From NCBI GenBank assembly GCA_036397855.1, contig DASWID010000125.1, positions 1 through 38,568 of the forward strand: a stretch of 38,568 nt of DNA, in the 5' to 3' direction. Source of the DNA: Thermodesulfobacteriota bacterium. GTDB lineage: Bacteria; Desulfobacterota_D; UBA1144; Nemesobacterales; CSP1-2. Positions 33,978-38,568 of the stretch are shown here, in pieces. Under the pieces are notes generated by a model. It saw only the letters and a program-made list of their open reading frames with translations, did no database searches and was not told where the DNA came from. Every line of letters begins with the position of its first letter. Position 1 is the stretch's first letter. A program made the position numbers and the translations under genes.

Positions 33978-34156
33978 GTAACTAACCCCTTGTTTAATTG
34001 ATTTTTTAAATTATTTAAATCTACGCAGTAAAAGTTTTAATGTAACATAATACGTTAGAAAGAGCCAATTAATCGGTGTAGTCTTTATCCAAGGAGATTA
34101 TCGAATTCTGGGACTCAAGCAAAAGAATTTTTGGTATGAAGGGTATCCAATTGTTA

Positions 34157-34738
34157 TCAAATCAAATATTTTATAATTATGAAGCCTAGCAAAAGCAGGA
34201 TGAAAAAGAGTGTGACAAGTAGATTAAAATATTTATCAATAAAGCCTTTGATCTGGTCACCAAAGAGATAGATTAATGCACCCTCTAAGAAAAACCTTGC
34301 CGATCTCCCGATAACAGATGCTAAAATTAATATCATTACATTAATCTTGAAAACACCAGCTGTTACTGTAAAAACCTTAAAGGGAATAGGGGTAAGTGCA
34401 GCGGCTAGGATTGCGATAAAGGCGTTTTCTTCATATCTTCCGCTAACATATAGAAAAGCATTATGGCTGAAGACATAGGTAAAAAAAAAGTTATCAACAA
34501 GTTCCCATAAACCCCATCCGATTAGGTAACCAAATATAGCGCCGAGGACAGACATAATTGAACATATTGCCGCATACCATAATGACCGCTTTGGCTTACC
34601 AAGGCAAAGTGCCATGAGGAGTGGGTCAGGAGGGATAGGGAAAAGGGATGCTTCCAAGAATGAAACGAGAGAGAGTGCCGGGACACCATATCTAGTATCC
34701 GCCCATTGGAGTACCCAGTTATAGAGCTTCTTAAGCAT
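34157..34738 (-). CDS. DedA/YqaA-type (VTT/SNARE-associated) membrane protein
   Basis: A 193-aa inner-membrane protein of the YqaA group of the DedA/VTT superfamily, whose members include lipid flippases and scramblases. Re-entrant-loop features: SFLEASLFPIPPDPLLMALCLGKPKRSLWYA, then GAIFGYLIGWGLWE, ALTPIPFKVFTVTAGVF and SVIGRSARFFLEG with the conserved Gly-Arg. A final hydrophobic segment (about 170-192) ends the protein. It overlaps the surE stop by 8 nt (ATGCTTAA). SurE with this protein is a common pairing. The exact transport role is not known for YqaA. Confidence 0.92.
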   Translation of the reverse strand: MLKKLYNWVLQWADTRYGVPALSLVSFLEASLFPIPPDPLLMALCLGKPKRSLWYAAICSIMSVLGAIFGYLIGWGLWELVDNFFFTYVFSHNAFLYVSGRYEENAFIAILAAALTPIPFKVFTVTAGVFKINVMILILASVIGRSARFFLEGALIYLFGDQIKGFIDKYFNLLVTLFFILLLLGFIIIKYLI

Positions 34739-35498
34739 GTGCTAGGCTTTTAGTTAGGTCTTTGGTCAGGGTTTCGAGAAATTCATAGTCTGTAAGGTCT
34801 AATTTTATAGGTGTAACAGATACGAAACCTTGGCTAACCGCAACGAGATCAGAATCCTCAATGCTTAAAAAGCGGAGTTCGTTTCCGCCTATCCAGTAAT
34901 ACTTTCTTCCCCTTGGATCAATCTTTTCCACTATTGGCTCCCCGTACACACGCTTACCCTGTTTAGTTACTTCAATTCCTTTGACGCTGTCTTTCGGGAG
35001 ATTCGGTATGTTAACATTTAGCAGTGTCCCAAGCGGAAGAGGATTCGTGATGACATATTTTGTTACGGACTGGGCGTAATAGGAGGCAGTGTCAAAGAAA
35101 AAATCTTTTTTGCTTGCCAGAGATACCGCGATTGAGGGGATCCCAAGAAGTGTTCCCTCCATGGCAGCACTGACGGTTCCGGAATATGTTATGTCGTCTC
35201 CGAGGTTTTCCCCTTTGTTTATCCCGGAGACTATTATGTTGGGTCTACCTTCTTTAAGTAGACCATTGACTGCGACATTAATGCAATCGGTTGGAGTTCC
35301 ATCCACGCTGTATATATTTTCGCTGATCTCCTCTATCCTGAGCGGATGATGTAAGGACAATGCATGACTCGCTGCGCTCTGCTCTCTATCAGGGGCGACG
35401 ACAAAAACCTTTCCCAAGGGTCTGAGGCTATCGGCTAGTGCGTGAAGGCCTTCGGAATTAATCCCGTCGTCATTTGATATAAGGATCCTTATTGCCAT
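34731..35498 (-). CDS. surE: 5'/3'-nucleotidase SurE
   Basis: A 255-aa survival protein that hydrolyses nucleoside 5'- and 3'-monophosphates, and polyphosphate in some bacteria. The metal site is ILISNDDGINSEG (Asp10, Asp11). SALSLHHPLR, GTPTDCIN, NIIVSGINKGENLGDDITYSGTVSAAMEG and SVTPIKLDLT follow in family order. ATG 35498 is at the upstream edge of the repeat-containing gap. The next gene (YqaA-like) overlaps its stop. Confidence 0.96.
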   Translation of the reverse strand: MAIRILISNDDGINSEGLHALADSLRPLGKVFVVAPDREQSAASHALSLHHPLRIEEISENIYSVDGTPTDCINVAVNGLLKEGRPNIIVSGINKGENLGDDITYSGTVSAAMEGTLLGIPSIAVSLASKKDFFFDTASYYAQSVTKYVITNPLPLGTLLNVNIPNLPKDSVKGIEVTKQGKRVYGEPIVEKIDPRGRKYYWIGGNELRFLSIEDSDLVAVSQGFVSVTPIKLDLTDYEFLETLTKDLTKSLAHA

Positions 35499-35543
35499 AT
35501 AACTATTTAGTCACAAGTAAAGATGGTGTTACAATGATGAAAT

Positions 35544-35607
35544 GATGCACGGTGCATGATTCATGATACTGAAACGTCCTGCATCCTGCATCGTGCATCC
35601 TGCATCT
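35544..35607. repeat. Opposed heptamer arrays beside tRNA-Pro
   Basis: 35544-35570 holds about four units in minus orientation (gatgcac, ggtgcat, gattcat, gatact). 35580-35607 holds four perfect plus units (TGCATCC, TGCATCG, TGCATCC, TGCATCT). The spacer is 9 nt, so the two arms could fold into one hairpin. Same unit as at 558-592 and 18192-18282. Confidence 0.8.
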
Positions 35608-35664
35608 TGATCCGTGTTCATTTGTGTCAATTCCTGGTTGAATAGATATATTGACTTTGATGAA

Positions 35665-35740
35665 TGGTCGGGGTGACTGGATTCGAACCAGCGACCCCCG
35701 GCCCCCCAGGCCGGTGCGCTACCAACTACGCTACACCCCG
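35665..35740 (-). tRNA. tRNA-Pro (anticodon GGG), CCA encoded
   Basis: Minus strand: acceptor arms CGGGGTG and CACCCCG, D-arm GCGTAGTTGGTAGCGC, anticodon stem CCGGC/GCCGG with loop CTGGGGG and anticodon GGG, and T-arm CTGGTTCGAATCCAG. Discriminator A and genomic CCA end it. Length is 76 nt. Confidence 0.96.
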
Positions 35741-35785
35741 ATTTAATTGATTTAATTCGATGGATAGATATGAACCCCAAGTGAA

Positions 35786-36130
35786 CTATTCAGTTACATC
35801 CTTGATCGATTTTAATTCACTCAGGATTTCATGTAATAAAACGTTTACTTTCGTGCTTACCCTCTTTTGGTTTTCCTCTTCTTTTAACTTTTTTTTAGCT
35901 CCAGCAATCGTAAAATTCTGCTCATAGAGCATGTGCTTTATTTTCATGATTAAGTGAATTGTCTCCCTGTCATAGAGCCTTTGAGATTTTCTCCTGATAG
36001 GTCTAATGTCTGAAAACTCGCTTTCCCAATAGCGAAGAACATATGGCTTGATACCGGTGAAATCACTTACTTCACCTATTCTGAAATAGATCTTATCGGG
36101 AAGTCTAATTTCAGCCCTATCGTCTAGCAT
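35786..36130 (-). CDS. MerR-family transcriptional regulator
   Basis: A 114-aa small MerR regulator. The winged helix-turn-helix (YFRIGEVSDFTGIKPYVLRYWESEF) is followed by RPIRRKSQRLYDRETIHLIMKIKHMLYEQNFTIAGAKKKL and a short dimerisation helix. It has no Cys pair or effector domain, so it is not a metal sensor. It resembles the small regulators found near ihf genes in deltaproteobacteria. I take ATG 36130; an upstream TTG at 36139 would add only three residues. Target genes are unknown. Confidence 0.9.
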   Translation of the reverse strand: MLDDRAEIRLPDKIYFRIGEVSDFTGIKPYVLRYWESEFSDIRPIRRKSQRLYDRETIHLIMKIKHMLYEQNFTIAGAKKKLKEEENQKRVSTKVNVLLHEILSELKSIKDVTE

Positions 36131-36199
36131 ACTTAACAAACTAGATTAAACTTTTTAAAATGTCAAGATGATTTAAAAATATATATAAAATTTCTAAAC

Positions 36200-36805
36200 T
36201 TACAAAACTCCCTTAAAGGTTTTTCTATGAATCGGAGAAGGGCCGAATTTTCTTATCGCTTCGAGGTGTTCCTTTGTTGGATACCCTTTGTGTTGTTTGA
36301 AGTTATATTGAGGATATAGAAAGTGGTAATCGTCCATGATCGCATCCCTCGTAACCTTAGCGAGGATCGAGGCGGCAGCAATTGAGCAGCATTTGGCGTC
36401 GCCCTTGATCATTGTTTCTTGTTGGATCCGGATTGGAATGGTGTAGTTTCCGTCGATTAATATATAATCGGGCTGAGTATCTAAGTTTTTAACTGCTTGC
36501 TCCATTGCTAATAATGATGCTCTGAGTATGTTGATTTGATCGATTATGTCCGTTTTTATAATGGCAATAGCTGTGGTTAAAGCAGATTTTTTGATTTCAT
36601 AAAAGAGTTCTCTCCTTTTTTTAGGGGAAAGCTTCTTTGAATCGTTGATGCCATGTAGCTTGCAGCCTTGGGGAAAGATAACAGCCGCGGCTACTACCGG
36701 TCCTGCAAGTGGACCTCTTCCAGCTTCGTCCACTCCGGCCGGGAGTTTACCTTCTATCCATAGTCTTTTTTCAAAAGAATAATCGGGAAGACTGAATGTT
36801 ATCAT
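36200..36805 (-). CDS. rnhB: Ribonuclease HII
   Basis: A 201-aa nuclease that cuts RNA in RNA-DNA hybrids, including single misincorporated ribonucleotides. The active-site strand AGVDEAGRGPLAGPVVAAAV supplies Asp26 and Glu27. DSKKLSPKKR, ILIDGNYTIP (third Asp) and KGDAKCCSIAAASILAKVTRDAIM (fourth) follow. The end HKGYPTKEHLEAIRKFGPSPIHRKTF is the usual RNase HII tail. It reads with dapA upstream, separated by a 90-bp gap with a terminator-like hairpin. Confidence 0.97.
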   Translation of the reverse strand: MITFSLPDYSFEKRLWIEGKLPAGVDEAGRGPLAGPVVAAAVIFPQGCKLHGINDSKKLSPKKRRELFYEIKKSALTTAIAIIKTDIIDQINILRASLLAMEQAVKNLDTQPDYILIDGNYTIPIRIQQETMIKGDAKCCSIAAASILAKVTRDAIMDDYHFLYPQYNFKQHKGYPTKEHLEAIRKFGPSPIHRKTFKGVL

Positions 36806-36855
36806 ATGCTATTGTCAGAGAAGTGTCTAACTCCATCCTGTCCCCAACAAAAATC

Positions 36856-36878
36856 TCCTCCCCCTGCTAGGGGGAGGA
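36856..36878 (-). terminator. Hairpin terminator downstream of dapA
   Basis: Perfect 10-bp inverted repeat TCCTCCCCCT / AGGGGGAGGA with a 3-nt loop. On the minus strand it follows the dapA stop and is trailed by GATTTTTG. The sequence also resembles short GC palindromes that are dispersed in genomes. Confidence 0.6.
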
Positions 36879-36895
36879 TTCAGGTGGGGGTCGCC

Positions 36896-37771
36896 TCAAA
36901 TAAGCCCATATTCCTTCATGGTATCTTTAAGCTGCTCCAAGTTATGATGTGACATACTCGAGAGTGGTAGCCTTAATTCATTGTTGATTTTCCCCATCAG
37001 ACTCAGTCCTGTCTTAACAGGTATAGGATTGGTTTCAAAGAACATAGCCTCGTTTAGCGGATGAAGTTTATAATGATATTCCCTTGATTGATTGAATTTC
37101 TCATCGACGAATGTGTTATAAAGCTCAGAGACATCCCTTGGCGCGATGTTAGCAGTGACTGTTATGAAACCTTTCGCGCCAATGGCTAGAAGTGGGAAGT
37201 TAAGCGAATCTTCACCAGAAAGGACGATGAAATCCATTCCACAAAGGTAGAGGATTTTACTTGCCTGTTGAATTGATCCCGAGGCTTCTTTTACTCCAAC
37301 AATGTTTTTAGCATACTGTGCTAGCCTGGCTATGGTATCGGGGTTCATATTGACCCCAGACCTTCCAGGTATATTATAGAGGATTAGAGGTATATTTACC
37401 TCAGATGCTATTTTCTTAAAGTGTAGAAAAAGCCCCTCCTGAGTTGGTTTATTGTAATATGGAACTACTAATAGCGCTGCATCAGCTCCGACCTTCTCGG
37501 AAAATTTTGTAAGTCTTATTGCCTCCTCGGTACTGTTGGATCCGGTTCCTGCTATAACCGGTATCCTCTTTTTTACCGTTTTGACTGTGAGTTCAATAAC
37601 ATGCTCGTGTTCTTCATGAGAAAGGGTAGGGGATTCACCGGTCGTACCACATGGAACAATGCCGTGTGTTCCGTTTTCTATCTGGAATTCAATCAGTTCT
37701 CTCAGGGCCTTTTCATCTACGGTTCCATTCTTAAAGGGAGTAACTATCGCAACAATCGAACCGTGAATCAT
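36896..37771 (-). CDS. dapA: 4-Hydroxy-tetrahydrodipicolinate synthase
   Basis: Condenses pyruvate with aspartate semialdehyde, the first step of the diaminopimelate/lysine branch. It has 291 residues. Thr43-Thr44 lie in PCGTTGESPTL, Tyr132 in LILYNIPGRSGVNM, and the Schiff-base Lys161 in IVGVKEASG. VVPYYNKPTQEG and the PVIAGTGSNST block are also typical. ATG 37771 follows GGAGGCATC. No other lysine gene lies in the window, and the downstream hairpin suggests it ends its own transcript. Confidence 0.97.
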   Translation of the reverse strand: MIHGSIVAIVTPFKNGTVDEKALRELIEFQIENGTHGIVPCGTTGESPTLSHEEHEHVIELTVKTVKKRIPVIAGTGSNSTEEAIRLTKFSEKVGADAALLVVPYYNKPTQEGLFLHFKKIASEVNIPLILYNIPGRSGVNMNPDTIARLAQYAKNIVGVKEASGSIQQASKILYLCGMDFIVLSGEDSLNFPLLAIGAKGFITVTANIAPRDVSELYNTFVDEKFNQSREYHYKLHPLNEAMFFETNPIPVKTGLSLMGKINNELRLPLSSMSHHNLEQLKDTMKEYGLI

Positions 37772-37917
37772 TTATGATGCCTCCATAGCCGCTTGCTTAG
37801 TTTTCATTATATTGGAGATGATTTGGAAATCAAGAAATAGTATTGGGGCTTGACGAGCAAATTCCCATTAACTTGCTACAAGATTACCATTGAAAGTGCG
37901 AGCACATTAGCGGAGCC

Positions 37918-37976
37918 TTTGGCGACCCTTCGATAGTTCGACCCTTCGGTTGCACCCTTCGAGGAACTCAGGACGG
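37918..37976. repeat. TCGAACTATCGAAG dispersed repeat, copy 2
   Basis: Tandem-like CCCTTCGATAGTTCGACCCTTCGG, then CACCCTTCGAGGAACTCAGGACGG. The reverse complement shares its core with 5388-5444. It directly precedes the RAYT fragment, so it may mark an insertion or deletion edge. 37772-37917 between dapA and this repeat shows nothing else. Confidence 0.55.
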
Positions 37977-37986
37977 AAGGGTAAGG

Positions 37987-38334
37987 GAGAAGATAGGCAA
38001 GATAGGAGGAGAGCATCCTCGGCATGAGAGAGTATGGTTGAGGCCGTCGGTGGACAAGGTAGTTAGCAATGTGGCTACGGCATGTGGGACAGGAGTCGAT
38101 GAGGTGCTTAGGTGGAGAAGGGGAAGCGGTAGTGAAGCGGGGAAGGTAGGCATGTATTTAGTGAAGCGGTTATGTGATATGACGCTTAATGAGGTAGCGG
38201 GGATGTTTGGAGTGAGTAGTTATGGAGTAGTGGGGTGGGCTTGTAACTGGGTGAGGGTAAAAATGGATAGCGATAAAAGGTTTAGGAAAAAGGTCTAAGA
38301 GGCTATGAATAGAACTTATAAACAAAAGATTTGA
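37987..38334 (+). pseudogene. 3' fragment of a second RAYT/IS200-like transposase
   Basis: Only the C-terminal DNA-binding part remains: RPSVDKVV, then YLVKRLCDMTLNEVAGMFGVSSYGVVGWACNWV, the DnaA-like helix-turn-helix typical of RAYT C-termini. The HUH and tyrosine domains are missing. A TAA at 38296-38298 interrupts the frame, which then stays open for 11 codons to TGA 38332-38334. That TGA is followed by CCCC, just as in the intact element at 12126-13124. The true 5' boundary is uncertain. Confidence 0.75.
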
Positions 38335-38338
38335 CCCC

Positions 38339-38568
38339 TTCTCCTCTATAACAATCGGCGGCGTATCAGGAACCTGGGGCGGAAAAATTACAGTAAACTC
38401 AGATAACGCTCTATTTGCCGATAAAGGACGTTGTGTATTCCCGTACTTAGTTGACCTCTGGAACTTAGGCTCCGTACCTACCGGAGCATTCGAGTACAAA
38501 CTGCAAAGGGGCACGCGGTCGCTCGTGGAAGACCATCCGGGTCTTGTCGCAAGCCAGACGGTTAAAAC
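38339..38568 (+). CDS. Partial CARDB-like domain of a secreted/surface protein (both ends missing)
   Basis: The frame stays open from the RAYT fragment's end to the window edge, reading SSITIGGVSGTWGGKITVN, then FPYLVDLWNLGSVPTGAFEYKLQRG and HPGLVASQTVK. Beta-strand pattern and NLG-x-VPTGAF resemble CARDB adhesion modules. No start codon or signal peptide is present on the left, where the transposase remnant abuts it, so the protein looks truncated by the insertion. A minus-strand frame over part of it has no recognisable content. Confidence 0.45.

Noticed and set aside
35529-35780. Small minus-strand ORF across tRNA-Pro
   Set aside because: It overlaps the tRNA and the heptamer arrays; the protein sequence is repeat-derived.
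38170-38514. 114-aa minus-strand ORF at the right end
   Set aside because: It is antisense to the RAYT fragment and the CARDB-like frame, with no recognisable motif.

Overview
The window is 38.6 kb of bacterial chromosome at roughly 42-45 percent GC by eye. The genes point to a Gram-negative, aerobically respiring, uncultured lineage of broadly deltaproteobacterial type (Desulfobacterota, Myxococcota or Dadabacteria-like). The evidence is a TolC-type outer-membrane protein, an OprB-type porin, a TonB-like protein, periplasmic multihaem cytochrome c, a complete alternative complex III (ACIII) operon, an F420-type luciferase-like oxidoreductase and a GpgS/phosphatase pair. I cannot name a species, and the lineage is inference.

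Layout. 1-885: 3' part of rsmI, tRNA-Ser(UGA) and two hairpin terminators. 885-8813 (all minus): a large secreted beta-helix protein with a Thr-Pro linker and a C-terminal sorting-like tail, a DsbA-like protein lacking the first active-site Cys, a histidine phosphatase, a 550-aa protein I do not recognise, and a PlsC acyltransferase. 9024-12116 (plus): TolC, then a broken RND adaptor gene, then an OprB-like porin. 12126-13124: a RAYT/IS200-like transposase unit bounded by perfect 26-bp inverted repeats. 13210-19085: SDR sugar dehydrogenase and SMP-30 lactonase (plus), aldo/keto reductase and cold-shock protein (minus), thiol peroxidase, a MIP18/DUF59 protein and bioD (plus). 19368-26733: ACIII operon actABCDEF plus a 46-aa one-helix peptide. 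26845-32776: MenB/BadI-like crotonase, LLM oxidoreductase, lipoprotein cyclophilin, purM, TonB-like protein and a phosphoglycerate-sugar phosphatase. 32769-37771 (minus): gpgS, DedA/YqaA, surE, tRNA-Pro(GGG), a MerR regulator, rnhB and dapA. 37987-38568: remnant of a second RAYT transposase abutting a CARDB-like surface-protein fragment.

How the genes work together. ACIII oxidises (mena)quinol and passes electrons to cytochrome c. The tandem glucose dehydrogenase-like SDR and SMP-30 lactonase could oxidise a sugar to its aldonate. GpgS and its overlapping phosphatase should make glucosylglycerate, a compatible solute. The rest is mostly housekeeping.

The intergenic DNA is rich in dispersed repeats. 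The most distinctive are arrays of the 7-bp unit TGCATCN, twice arranged as opposed arrays, with two of three loci beside tRNA genes. REP-like GC palindromes and a TCGAACTATCGAAG-type repeat also recur. I see no CRISPR array, prophage or obvious defence island. The best candidates for something undescribed are the heptamer arrays, the RAYT stop/terminal motif, the sorting-like tail, the 550-aa orphan and the ACIII-linked 46-aa peptide.
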